Of a stretch of DNA of 39,673 bases, positions 26,988 to 35,294 are shown piece after piece; the stretch's first letter is position 1; each line of letters begins with the position of its first letter. The notes beneath the pieces were generated by a model. It made no database searches and was not told the origin of the DNA. It saw only the letters and a program-made list of their open reading frames with translations. The DNA is taken from assembly GCF_000428725.1 (NCBI RefSeq), contig NZ_AUAM01000041.1:1-39673 (forward strand), written 5' to 3'. This DNA is from Psychromonas aquimarina ATCC BAA-1526 (GTDB lineage Bacteria > Pseudomonadota > Gammaproteobacteria > Enterobacterales > Psychromonadaceae). The position numbers and the translations under genes were made by a program.

Positions 26988-27058
26988 AAGTACTATTCCG
27001 TCAGTGCCTGTTAAATGCTCTATATTCAAGTACTATTGCGCCGCTAAGTAGTACTATT
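26988..27058 (+). promoter_or_regulatory. Three AGTACTATT direct repeats upstream of the AraC gene
   Basis: Copies lie at 26989-26997, 27029-27037 and 27050-27058, spaced 40 and 21 bp, close to whole helical turns. They sit in the gap between the divergent 69-residue gene and the AraC regulator. AraC-type proteins bind such direct repeats. Confidence 0.5.
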
Positions 27059-27097
27059 TACTCATAGTATTTAAGTCTGAAATCGGAACTGTAATAA

Positions 27098-27967
27098 ATG
27101 AAAGCAACAATTGAAAAAGTACCGCAGCGCTTAGGCACGTCCTGGCGGTATAAAAAAATTATCGAGTCGAATAAACCCTGTGACTGGCACTTTCATCAGG
27201 AGTTTGAGCTGGTTCTGCACCGCCACTTTAAAGGGCAGGCATTTTTAGGTCATTATCAAGGAGGCATTGAGCATAATCATCTGCTTCTGATTGCACCTGA
27301 TATTCCGCATATGTTTGATTCAGTGGGAAATACAGGGGATCACTGTGAAACACATGTTTTCTGGTTCAAGCGCCGCTGGATTGAGAATATGATGTTTAAT
27401 TGTGTGGAGCTGAGAAAGCTGGATATGTTATTAAAGCGTGCTCAAAAAGGGCTTTTATTTTCTGCTGAAACGGCAGAAAAGGTATTTTTACTGGCGGATA
27501 AAATGCTGAGCACTTCTCCTATCGGTCAGCTAGCAGTTTTGCTGCAGGTGCTGGATACACTGTGTAATGACAAAACTTGTAAAAGTCTGTTGTCTTTTTC
27601 ATCGCCCCCTAAAAGTGTGCTGGATAAAGCAGAGAAAGAAAAAATTGAAAAAATCTGTTTTTACATTGAAGAGAATTTTCATAACCCTATCAAACTTAGT
27701 GATCTTGCAGAGTTTATGTACAGCAGTGAAAGTACGATTCATCGTATTTTTGAACAGCATTTTAGCGAGAGTTTTGGAATGTATTTGAAAAAGTTGAGGC
27801 TCAACCATGCTGCAGAGCTGCTTACATCATCAAATTTAGCGGTCAGTCTAATTGCAGAGAAAGTCGGATATCGTAATCAGGCAAACTTTAACCGTCAGTT
27901 TAAGTTATATAAAAAACTGACTCCGCGTGCTTACCGCAATGAGCTTAAACTGGCGGTTAAGGTTTAA
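27098..27967 (+). CDS. AraC-family transcription regulator
   Basis: This 289-residue protein has an N-terminal cupin-like sensing half (CDWHFHQEFELVLHRHFKGQ, NHLLLIAPDIPHMF) and a C-terminal AraC DNA-binding domain from about residue 185: KLSDLAEFMYSSESTIHRIF, then KLRLNHAAELLTSS, IAEKVGYRNQANFNRQFK and KLTPRAYR. Such proteins mostly control carbohydrate or stress genes. The inducer is unknown. The direct repeats just upstream suggest it controls itself and the divergent small gene. Confidence 0.9.
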   Translation: MKATIEKVPQRLGTSWRYKKIIESNKPCDWHFHQEFELVLHRHFKGQAFLGHYQGGIEHNHLLLIAPDIPHMFDSVGNTGDHCETHVFWFKRRWIENMMFNCVELRKLDMLLKRAQKGLLFSAETAEKVFLLADKMLSTSPIGQLAVLLQVLDTLCNDKTCKSLLSFSSPPKSVLDKAEKEKIEKICFYIEENFHNPIKLSDLAEFMYSSESTIHRIFEQHFSESFGMYLKKLRLNHAAELLTSSNLAVSLIAEKVGYRNQANFNRQFKLYKKLTPRAYRNELKLAVKV

Positions 27968-28119
27968 TCAGACAGAGCGCAGACTTTTCTATTAATAATA
28001 GAAACTTAGGTAGATAATTATGTTACCTTCAAACTCCGCTTAAGCTGATTTACCGCAATAAAATTATCAGTAATATAAGCAAAAATGAATATCACTCAAA
28101 TAATAGAAGAACCTCTCCC

Positions 28120-29358
28120 ATGCAAAATCTTGTCCAGCGTTTCCTTAATTATGTTTCTGTTGATACCCAGTCTGATGATCAAATTACCACCTGCCCAAGC
28201 TCCTGCGGCCAGCTCAAGCTTGCTGAAATACTGAAACAAGAGCTGATCGCCGTCGGCCTTAGTGATGTGGTGCTGGATGATAAAGGTTATTTAACGGCTA
28301 AACTTGCCGCCAATGTTGATTATGATGTGCCGGCTATCGGTTTTATTGCACATATGGATACTGCGCCAGATGCTTCGGGAAAAAATGTCAAAGCGCAGAT
28401 TGTTGAGCATTACCAGGGCGGCGATATTGTTTTAGGCAGCAGCGGACATGTATTGTCTCCGGAGCAGTTTCCAGATCTTAATGAACTGCACGGCCAGACC
28501 TTGATAACAACTGACGGCACAACTCTGTTAGGGGCGGATAATAAAGCCGGTATTGCTGAAATTATTACTGCCATGATCACCTTAATCGAGAGACCTGAAA
28601 TCAAGCATGGTGATATCTGTATTGGTTTTACGCCGGATGAAGAGATCGGCCGTGGAGCGGATCTGTTTGATGTTGAAAAATTCGGTGCTGAGTGGGCTTA
28701 TACGATTGACGGCGGGCCGCTGGGGGAGCTGGAATATGAAAACTTTAATGCATCGTCTGCCGTTGTGACCTGTCTGGGGGTGAATGTACATCCAGGTACG
28801 GCAAAAAATAAAATGGTTAATTCAATGACGACGGCCGCCGAATTTATTTCAAAAATGCCGGCTGAGCAGACGCCGGAAGCAACAGAAGGTTATCAGGGAT
28901 TTTTCCACTTAACGGATATGAAAGCGTCGGTCGCTAAAACTGAACTGAACTATATTATTCGTGATTTTGATTCGCAGCAGCAGCAGTCACGTATTGAGTT
29001 TATTAAGGCACTTGCCGCTGATCTCAACAAGACTTTGGATAAAGGCTCTGTTGAGATTGAAGTCACTGAAAGTTATCGTAATATGCGTGAAAAGGTTGAA
29101 CCCTTTGCGCATATTATTGATTATGCGCAGCAGGCCATGATCGCTTGTGATATTAAGCCGGATATAAAACCTATTCGCGGCGGTACAGACGGTGCGCGTT
29201 TGTCATTTATGGGGCTGCCGTGTCCGAATATTTTTACCGGCGGTTATAATTTTCACGGCATTCATGAGTTTATAAGTGTTGAAGCTATGCATAAAGCTGT
29301 TGAGGTAATTGTTAAACTAGCTGAAATCACCGCTGAATCAGAGAAACCAGTATGCTGA
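28120..29358 (+). CDS. pepT: Peptidase T (tripeptide aminopeptidase)
   Basis: PepT cleaves the N-terminal residue of tripeptides with two zinc ions. Of the 412 residues, H78 in IAHMDTAPD and the following Asp, [35 protein letters not shown] and [21 protein letters not shown] carry the zinc ligands and catalytic residues of M20B peptidases. Length matches E. coli. ATG 28120 has GAACCTCTCCC upstream. A DUF3389 gene overlaps its last 7 nt. Confidence 0.96.
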   Translation: MQNLVQRFLNYVSVDTQSDDQITTCPSSCGQLKLAEILKQELIAVGLSDVVLDDKGYLTAKLAANVDYDVPAIGFIAHMDTAPDASGKNVKAQIVEHYQGGDIVLGSSGHVLSPEQFPDLNELHGQTLITTDGTTLLGADNKAGIAEIITAMITLIERPEIKHGDICIGFTPDEEIGRGADLFDVEKFGAEWAYTIDGGPLGELEYENFNASSAVVTCLGVNVHPGTAKNKMVNSMTTAAEFISKMPAEQTPEATEGYQGFFHLTDMKASVAKTELNYIIRDFDSQQQQSRIEFIKALAADLNKTLDKGSVEIEVTESYRNMREKVEPFAHIIDYAQQAMIACDIKPDIKPIRGGTDGARLSFMGLPCPNIFTGGYNFHGIHEFISVEAMHKAVEVIVKLAEITAESEKPVC

Positions 29359-29588
29359 TTTCTTTCTCTCAGGGAAAAATTATTGCCAATAACCGTGAAA
29401 TCATGATCAAGCTGAGCGGGGAAGCGAGAATTACTCTGCAGGCTCAGGTTGATGAAATAACCCTTATCGGCAGTGCTAATGTTATTACCGCTCTCGGCAG
29501 CGGTATAAACTGGTCTGTTTCTCTGGATGATAGTGAGCAGTTACAAACCGTTGCGCAGGAAACCGGTATTGCGGTTCAATACCGCTAA
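29352..29588 (+). CDS. DUF3389-family protein
   Basis: This 78-residue protein ([33 protein letters not shown]) fits from memory the DUF3389 family found mostly in Vibrio and Psychromonas relatives. It has no signal peptide. It starts ATGCTGA, overlapping the pepT stop, so it is translationally coupled to pepT. Function is unknown; the coupling suggests a link with peptide breakdown. Confidence 0.7.
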   Translation: MLISFSQGKIIANNREIMIKLSGEARITLQAQVDEITLIGSANVITALGSGINWSVSLDDSEQLQTVAQETGIAVQYR

Positions 29589-29650
29589 TTTATCTTTTGG
29601 AGAGGCGCTGTTTTTTGATTAAGCGCTTTGAAAAAGTTTGGGATTTTAAA

Positions 29651-30433
29651 ATGGCCAAAAAATTTTACGTAGTATGGAAAGGCAGAGAAACCGGCATTTT
29701 TACCGACTGGGAATCATGTAAAAGGCAGGTGGATAAGTTTAACGGTGCAAAATATAAATCCTTTAAAACTGAGCAGGAAGCCCAGAGCGCTTTTAATGGT
29801 GAGTCTTTAATGCCGTCTCAAAAAAATAATAAAGCCTCTGGTGCTTCTGCGGTTAAGAAAAAAACATCTGCCCGGACTGTTAAAACTTATACGGCAGGTG
29901 AAATTGCCGCTATGTTAACTGAGACAAAAATATTTACTGACGGCGGCTGCGATCCTAATCCCGGTGAGTCAGGTTCCGGTATTGCTGTGTATCGTGATAA
30001 TGCACTGGAACAGCTCTGGTACGGTTTATATAACCCGCAGGGAACCAATAACAGCGCGGAGTTGAATGCATTACATCAGGCACTGCTGATGGCAGAAGCT
30101 GAACTCGACAAAGGCAGATCGGCTGTTGTTTTTTGTGATTCGCAGTACTCTATTAAGTGTATTACCCAATGGGCGGTTAACTGGGAAAAGAACGGCTGGA
30201 AAAAATCCGGCGGTGAAATCAAGAATCTGCAGCTTATCCAGGAGATGTTCGTTTTATACCAGAAATTAAAAGACAAAATTCAAGTGTTACATGTAAATGG
30301 TCATGTTGGTGTTGAGGGTAATGAATTAGCTGACCGGATGTCAATATTAGCGATTGAAAGCAGGGAGCGTGCTTTTACCCTGTATAGCGAGGAGCTTGAT
30401 ATTCAGGCTGTTTTAGCAATGAGAGCTGGATAA
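29651..30433 (+). CDS. rnhA: Ribonuclease HI with viroplasmin domain
   Basis: This 260-residue enzyme removes RNA from RNA:DNA hybrids. The N-terminal viroplasmin/hybrid-binding domain is AKKFYVVWKGRETGIFTDWE with FNGAKYKSFKTEQEA, then a linker, then RNase H: Asp97 in IFTDGGCDPNPG, the Glu of NSAELNAL, Asp in FCDSQYSIKC, and the HxxxxGNELAD end. All catalytic residues are present. ATG 29651 matches the family N-terminus (MAKKFYVVWKG); a TTG 36 nt upstream with GGAGAGG ahead is an alternative start. Confidence 0.92.
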   Translation: MAKKFYVVWKGRETGIFTDWESCKRQVDKFNGAKYKSFKTEQEAQSAFNGESLMPSQKNNKASGASAVKKKTSARTVKTYTAGEIAAMLTETKIFTDGGCDPNPGESGSGIAVYRDNALEQLWYGLYNPQGTNNSAELNALHQALLMAEAELDKGRSAVVFCDSQYSIKCITQWAVNWEKNGWKKSGGEIKNLQLIQEMFVLYQKLKDKIQVLHVNGHVGVEGNELADRMSILAIESRERAFTLYSEELDIQAVLAMRAG

Positions 30434-30456
30434 CGCTGCTTCGCAGTGCAGAAAAG

Positions 30457-30488
30457 AAGTGTTCACTATTAGAAGTGAGTGAACACTT
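30457..30488. terminator. Shared terminator of rnhA and the MscS gene
   Basis: AAGTGTTCACT and AGTGAACACTT form a perfect 11-bp stem with a 10-nt loop between convergent genes. The T tract is short on the plus strand and better (CTTTTC) on the minus strand. Confidence 0.7.
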
Positions 30489-30510
30489 TCATACTTACTT
30501 TCCGGCCGCT

Positions 30511-31320
30511 TTATTTATGGATATGAACATCCATTTGCGGATAAGGTATATTAAGGCCTTCTTTAGGGAATGATTTGTAGACATTTTCATTCATATCAAA
30601 GAATACTGCCCAGTAATCTGGTGCTTTAACCCAGGCGCGGACAGTAAAATTAACAGAACTGTCGGCTAATGCTGAAACGGCAATCAGCACGTCAGGATCT
30701 TTTAAGATACGCTGATCGGCATCGCAAAGCTGCTTGATAACCGCGCGAGCTTTATCTAAATCATCACCGTAGCCAACCCCTATTGTCCAGTCTACCCGGC
30801 GTGTTTCTTCAGTAGAATAGTTAACCATGGAGCCCGTTGATAAACCACCGTTGGGCAGAATAATTGTTTTGTTATCAGGTGTTTTTAAAATGGTATTGAA
30901 GATTTGAATCTGATTAACACAGCCGGTATGCCCCTGGGCCTGAATGACATCACCAACTTTAAATGGTTTGAAAATTAAAATCATCACACCACCGGCAAAG
31001 TTCTGCAGTGTACCGGAAAGAGCCATACCTACAGCTAAACCTGCGGCTGCTAAAATTGCCACAAAGGAGGTCATTTCAATACTCAGCATGCTAAGTACTG
31101 TAATACCGAGCATAACTTTCAGTAAAATTGCACTCAGGCTGGACAGGAATGGTTTTAAAGAGATGTCTACCTTACTTTTGTCCATGATTTTATTTAATGT
31201 GCTGATAAGGATTTTTATTACCCATATACCAATGACCCAGACCGCTGCTGCTGCAATTAATTTGGGGCCGTACTCCAGAACAAAGGTTTGCGCCAGATTA
31301 AATACTTCTGCTGTATCCAT
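30511..31320 (-). CDS. Small-conductance mechanosensitive channel (MscS family)
   Basis: This 269-residue channel opens under membrane tension to relieve hypo-osmotic shock. Three N-terminal helices are followed by the pore helix GLAVGMALSGTLQNFAGGVMIL, then the beta domain (FKVGDVIQAQGHTGCVNQI, ILPNGGLSTGSMVNYS, RVDWTIGVGYGDD) and the C-terminal cage. It is close in length to E. coli MscS (286). ATG 31320 has AGAGAGA upstream. It stands alone and converges with rnhA. Confidence 0.95.
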   Translation of the reverse strand: MDTAEVFNLAQTFVLEYGPKLIAAAAVWVIGIWVIKILISTLNKIMDKSKVDISLKPFLSSLSAILLKVMLGITVLSMLSIEMTSFVAILAAAGLAVGMALSGTLQNFAGGVMILIFKPFKVGDVIQAQGHTGCVNQIQIFNTILKTPDNKTIILPNGGLSTGSMVNYSTEETRRVDWTIGVGYGDDLDKARAVIKQLCDADQRILKDPDVLIAVSALADSSVNFTVRAWVKAPDYWAVFFDMNENVYKSFPKEGLNIPYPQMDVHIHK

Positions 31321-31755
31321 ACATTTCTCTCTTTAAGTTATTAATTATTCGGATGTATATCTGCTGTACTTATTTTTGAATAATCCAGATTAACATGCTT
31401 TATTGATATTTATTTATTCTTATTTGAGTGATTTTTGTTTAGCTCTACAATTTTTAGCCTAAATCTGCTTTTATTCAAAGATGCACTTCACTTTATGCAC
31501 ATATTTACAATAAAAACTAATGAATTAATGGACTTAGCCGTTAAGAGCTGCGCTAAGTTCTTTTTTGATAATCAGCAGAGCTGCTGTGTTACTGTTTTTG
31601 GCCGGTTATTATTCTCTTTGCAGTTAGGGAGCTATAATTTTTATAGCGAATAGATAAAACAATCTATTTTCCTATGCTGCTGAGACCGATATTCATGCAC
31701 AAGTTATGGCAGCGGTTTAACACTATTATTTCATTCACTGAACCGGGTATAAATT
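31321..31755. other. AT-rich intergenic region
   Basis: It lies between the divergent mscS gene and the binding protein gene. A 72-codon open frame at 31435-31653 has no usable Shine-Dalgarno, no family resemblance and mostly Phe/Leu/Ser codons from AT-rich DNA, so I do not call it. I see no RNA gene or repeat. Confidence 0.5.
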
Positions 31756-32514
31756 ATGCGGGGAAAAATACTAATATTATTCTTTGTATCGATTATCTCT
31801 ACTTTCTCTAACGTCTTGAATGCAGGGGATAGTCATGAACTGCAGCTGATAACCGAAGAGTGGGCTCCCTATAATTACCTGGACGGGAAGAAGATTAGCG
31901 GGTTTTCTGTGGAAGTCGTTCGGGCAGTTATGGAGGAATTAGGCGATGATTATCCGGTGCAGGTTTACCCGGCAGCTCGAGGTATACTGATGTTAGATAA
32001 TATGCCTAATATAATGAATTTTTCTATTTTTCGTACTCCCGAAAGAGAGAGTAAATATAAATGGATAGGTCCGTTGTCTGACGATGCTGTTTTTTTCTAC
32101 AAAAGAAAATATGAGCCGCGTATCTTCAGCAGCATAAATGATATTAAGAGTGTCAACGCAGTTTCTGTTCCTGCAAGCGGAGTGATCTTGTCTTATGTTG
32201 AGAAACAGGGGATCACCAGATTAACAAAGTCTCAGAAAAAAGAGCATCAACTGACTCTTTTATTAAAGGGCAGGGTAGATCTGTTTATTGGTGTGACTCC
32301 GCTTGGCCTTTCCTATTACCTTAAAAAAATTAATGCTCCCGCCGATTCTGTAGTAAAAACTCAGGTGAAGCTTTTACGCTTTCCGTTATACATTGCCTGT
32401 TCAAAGGAAATTCCAGACAGCGTTATAGATAAGTGGCAAAGTGCATTAAATAAGGTTAAATCCAGCGGACGCTATCAGCAGATTTATAATAAGTATCTGC
32501 TTAATAGACACTAA
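31756..32514 (+). CDS. Periplasmic solute-binding protein (SBP family 3)
   Basis: A signal peptide of about 23 residues (FFVSIISTFSNVLNA) precedes a binding domain of family 3: LITEEWAPYNYLDGKKISGF, VEVVRAVMEELGDD, YPAARGILMLDNMPN and FSIFRTPERESKYKWIGPL. The 252-residue length is normal. No transport genes are adjacent. This style (EEWxPYNY..G..xGF) is common in marine gammaproteobacteria that scatter orphan binding proteins. The ligand is probably an amino acid or peptide, but this is family-level inference. Confidence 0.88.
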   Translation: MRGKILILFFVSIISTFSNVLNAGDSHELQLITEEWAPYNYLDGKKISGFSVEVVRAVMEELGDDYPVQVYPAARGILMLDNMPNIMNFSIFRTPERESKYKWIGPLSDDAVFFYKRKYEPRIFSSINDIKSVNAVSVPASGVILSYVEKQGITRLTKSQKKEHQLTLLLKGRVDLFIGVTPLGLSYYLKKINAPADSVVKTQVKLLRFPLYIACSKEIPDSVIDKWQSALNKVKSSGRYQQIYNKYLLNRH

Positions 32515-32538
32515 TTTAATGATTTACAGCGGCTGAAA

Positions 32539-32784
32539 TCACTCCGGCTCTGGCGCATGACTGCTGGCAATACGGTCATTGATTTCATTTACGACTAATT
32601 CCCGCAGCTCATATAAATCATCCATTGAAACTTCAGTGAGGTGAATTGAGCCGAAGATACGTTTCGATACTAAATCCCGTTCAGCGCAGATGGTATGCGC
32701 GATACCGCGGCTGGGGATAGAAATCGGCTTACCGAGAAAATCATCTTTTTTCATTATTTCATGATTGCAGAACATGCATCGCAT
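32539..32784 (-). CDS. Small protein with possible zinc site
   Basis: I do not recognise the family. The 81-residue protein starts CMFCNHEIMKKDDFLGKPI and has HTICAERD near residue 30, so two Cys and then His/Cys could hold a metal. A helical acidic C-terminal half follows. ATG 32784 has GGAG upstream. It stands alone between the binding protein gene and a promoter-sized gap. Confidence 0.65.
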   Translation of the reverse strand: MRCMFCNHEIMKKDDFLGKPISIPSRGIAHTICAERDLVSKRIFGSIHLTEVSMDDLYELRELVVNEINDRIASSHAPEPE

Positions 32785-33140
32785 AATTTATTCTCCGCTT
32801 TTTATGAAGTTGTTAAACTCGAATGTGGCTGTTTAGTAAATGATAGTATTAAAATATGAAATCAGGTTCTTAATGCCTGCTTGATTTTTGATTACTCTGG
32901 AAAACCAGTTTATTTACAGGTGCTTGCTTATTATCGGAAGCATTTTTTCCTGTTGATTATAAAGTTGCAGTTAACACTGCTTTTCATTCTACATTGACTT
33001 TTCAGTATATTATATTTCATGTATTATTCGCTTACCATGTTTTAATGCATATGATAAGTGGTTACCCTGCCTTTTACTCTAAAGTTTATTAAACCTGCTA
33101 AATCTATTAAATACACTCAAAATATTAACTGGGAAAAAAT
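32785..33140. other. Intergenic region, no gene seen
   Basis: This AT-rich gap separates two divergent genes and should carry both promoters. TTGACT at 32995-33000 is the best -35 match toward the lipoprotein gene, but no well spaced -10 follows, so I do not assign a promoter. I see no RNA gene or repeat. Confidence 0.4.
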
Positions 33141-33740
33141 ATGAACAAGTTTGTACTTGTGCTGTTCTGCACTTTTGTTGTTTCAGGCTGTGTAACTAAA
33201 AAACTAAGGACTGAACCGGATGCAAAGAATATTACTGAAATATCAGAATACCGACGCGGAAAGTTAAACTGTGAAATAGTTAAAGTTCAAAGACTTGAAA
33301 AGGTTCATCCGAATAATGTAATTCCGACCTTACAAAATGCAACGTTAGCTGCTGGTGGTAACCATTACAGTATCAATGCAGTACTGGCAACTAGAAAATC
33401 CAGACCAACTAGTTTAATAGCTGAACTGCTAGAATGTGATGACGCGTATAATTTAACTGCCTCCGCGCAGTATAAAAAATCCACGACTTTACTGCCGGGG
33501 GCTAAAAGTGTTGAGCCGATTTCATTTGTCGAAGCTGAGAACAATGAGTGTAAAATATTAACTACCTATGTTGTTGAAAAAACAGCTGCAAAAAACTTAA
33601 ATGTTGAGCTGAAAAATGAAACGTATATGAAAAGCGGTAACAGGTTCCATATAACCAAAATTTTAGAAATTGAAAATGGTCAACCCACTTCTGTTGTTGC
33701 AGACCTGTATCGATGCAGGCATCAGAGCGTTAATTTTTAA
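33141..33740 (+). CDS. Lipoprotein with two DUF4156-like repeats
   Basis: Lipobox VSGC puts the lipidated Cys at residue 17. The mature part has two related modules: CEIVKVQRLEKVHPNNVIP..LQNATLAAGGNHYSI..LLECDD and CKILTTYVVEK..LNVELKNETYMKSGNRFHITKIL..LYRCRH. Each has a Cys at its start and end and a central N-x-A/T-x-x-x-G-N-x-(Y/F)-x-I strand pattern, resembling small DUF4156 lipoproteins. It looks like an internal duplication. Function unknown; probably periplasmic or outer-membrane anchored. Confidence 0.7.
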   Translation: MNKFVLVLFCTFVVSGCVTKKLRTEPDAKNITEISEYRRGKLNCEIVKVQRLEKVHPNNVIPTLQNATLAAGGNHYSINAVLATRKSRPTSLIAELLECDDAYNLTASAQYKKSTTLLPGAKSVEPISFVEAENNECKILTTYVVEKTAAKNLNVELKNETYMKSGNRFHITKILEIENGQPTSVVADLYRCRHQSVNF

Positions 33741-33759
33741 CCAATAGATAAAAATGAAC

Positions 33760-33798
33760 GCTCCTGTATTTTATCGGCTGAAGATAAAATACAGGAGC
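33760..33798. repeat. Perfect 16-bp inverted repeat downstream of the lipoprotein gene
   Basis: GCTCCTGTATTTTATC pairs perfectly with GATAAAATACAGGAGC around a 7-nt loop. No T tract follows on either strand, so a plain rho-independent terminator is doubtful. Confidence 0.75.
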
Positions 33799-33932
33799 TG
33801 TACATGCAGCACTCAGTTTTTCTTTTATAATTCCTTTTTCTGCCTGTCTTTTTAATCTGACTTTTATCACTTTACATAGATAAAGATGCTAATCTTTTGG
33901 ATAAACAACATATTACTTTTAGGGTGCTGTAG

Positions 33933-34565
33933 ATGATAAAAAATATCTGTTATGAGACTGAATGGCTGGATCCGGATGCTGTAAAACCGAGTTCACTTTC
34001 CTGGGCACGCACGAACGAGCAGCCGCTGATCAGGCAGCGCCGAACATTTTTAGCTCCAAGCGGACTGCTGCAGGAAGAGAGGAAGCTTTTATGGGTGCTT
34101 TTTCAGCCCGGCAATTCCTCAGTTGATAAATCGTTTGTTGATTATCCGGATGAACTGCAGCAGTCATACCTTGTTAAAGTCGAACTGCTGTGCAGTGAGG
34201 ATTTTGTTTTTGTAGAAAATGATGAAACCCGCTATTACTCCGGTACATTAAATACCTGGTATGACTGTACTGTTATTGAAATAATTAATCTTTATGATAT
34301 TCCGGAGCTGCTCGGCAGTACGGAGCTTACCTCTCTGCCCGACTATGATGAAAATGAGTGGGTAACAATGACGGAATTTGATTCATTTTTTGTCATTCGT
34401 GCTGATGATCAGGGATACGCAGGAAAAACATCACTGTATCTTAAGCAGAACAACAAAGTGTACTTAACGCTGCATCACGAGTATTTCGGGGATGACTGTG
34501 AAACGACCTGTTATAACTATCGCCTCACTCCGGAACAAATTACCAGACTAAAAGGTTATTTATAA
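33933..34565 (+). CDS. Unknown 210-residue cytoplasmic protein
   Basis: I do not recognise this gene. It starts at ATG 33933 behind AGGGTG. It has no signal peptide or membrane helix, is rich in Asp, Glu, Tyr and Trp, and has Cys pairs near the end (GDDCETTCYNYRL). The strand-rich pattern (YLVKVELLCSEDFVFVEND, TVIEIINLYDIPELL) suggests an alpha/beta globular protein. It is flanked by a strong inverted repeat and the convergent yciA, and is probably monocistronic. Confidence 0.65.
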   Translation: MIKNICYETEWLDPDAVKPSSLSWARTNEQPLIRQRRTFLAPSGLLQEERKLLWVLFQPGNSSVDKSFVDYPDELQQSYLVKVELLCSEDFVFVENDETRYYSGTLNTWYDCTVIEIINLYDIPELLGSTELTSLPDYDENEWVTMTEFDSFFVIRADDQGYAGKTSLYLKQNNKVYLTLHHEYFGDDCETTCYNYRLTPEQITRLKGYL

Positions 34566-34612
34566 TAACTCCAGTCAGCTGATGTTATGCACATCCCCGT
34601 GCTCGTCGAAGG

Positions 34613-35035
34613 TTACTCAGACGCTGCTGATTTATTAACAACAGGACGCGGTTTTCCATCAGCGTCGATTGCAACGTAATTAAATACAGCGTCACATACC
34701 TGGTAGGGCGCACTAACACCGTCAACTGCAACAGTTTTAACCCAGACTTCAAGTGCAACAGAAAGAGATGCGTTACCTATTCTTGTACATTCGCCATAGC
34801 AGCATACAACATCACCGACACTAACCGGGGCTTTAAAGGTAATACTGGATACAGATACTGTTACCACACGGCCGCCGGAAATCTCTTTAGCAAGAATAGC
34901 ACCGGCTAAATCAAGCTGCGACATGATCCAGCCGCCGAAAATATCTCCATTGGCATTAGTATCTGCCGGCATTGCCAGTGTGCGCAGTAATAATTCGCCG
35001 CGGGAAGATGGTTCGGATGGAGTGTTTTTGTTCAT
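34613..35035 (-). CDS. yciA: Acyl-CoA thioesterase YciA
   Basis: This 140-residue hotdog-fold enzyme hydrolyses acyl-CoA. NANGDIFGGWIMSQLDLAGA, containing the catalytic Asp/Asn region, and RVVTVSVSSITFKAPVSVGD match YciA. Length is close to E. coli (132). ATG 35035 has GAGAA about 7 nt upstream. It stands alone. Confidence 0.93.
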   Translation of the reverse strand: MNKNTPSEPSSRGELLLRTLAMPADTNANGDIFGGWIMSQLDLAGAILAKEISGGRVVTVSVSSITFKAPVSVGDVVCCYGECTRIGNASLSVALEVWVKTVAVDGVSAPYQVCDAVFNYVAIDADGKPRPVVNKSAASE

Positions 35036-35253
35036 AAATACGTTCTCATAAATAATAAAAATTTGCCAGAGCTGCAGAGAGTCTGTTTTATCTATTTTAT
35101 CACTGATATTCGTAAAAAAGCACGGCCAAGACAGACTGATTTTGTCAACTAAAAGGCAAAGTGTTTGTTAATTGTACTTAAGCTGCTGTTAGCTTAAGCA
35201 GTAAAGTTTGTTGACGGTAAGGTAAATAGAATAGCTATAGGTATAAGGGGGGG

Positions 35254-35278
35254 AAACGGCACACGGGGTGCCGTTTTT
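35254..35278 (+). terminator. Plus-strand terminator without an obvious upstream gene
   Basis: AAACGGCAC pairs with GTGCCGTTT and a T run follows, a clean plus-strand terminator. The genes on both sides run on the minus strand (yciA left, the retropepsin gene right). The T-poor opposite strand makes it a poor terminator for the retropepsin gene. Confidence 0.75.
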
Positions 35279-35294
35279 GTGTTTAAGCGGGATA

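Noticed and set aside
31435..31653. 72-residue open frame
   Set aside because: It is Phe/Leu-rich, in AT-rich DNA, with no Shine-Dalgarno and no recognisable family.
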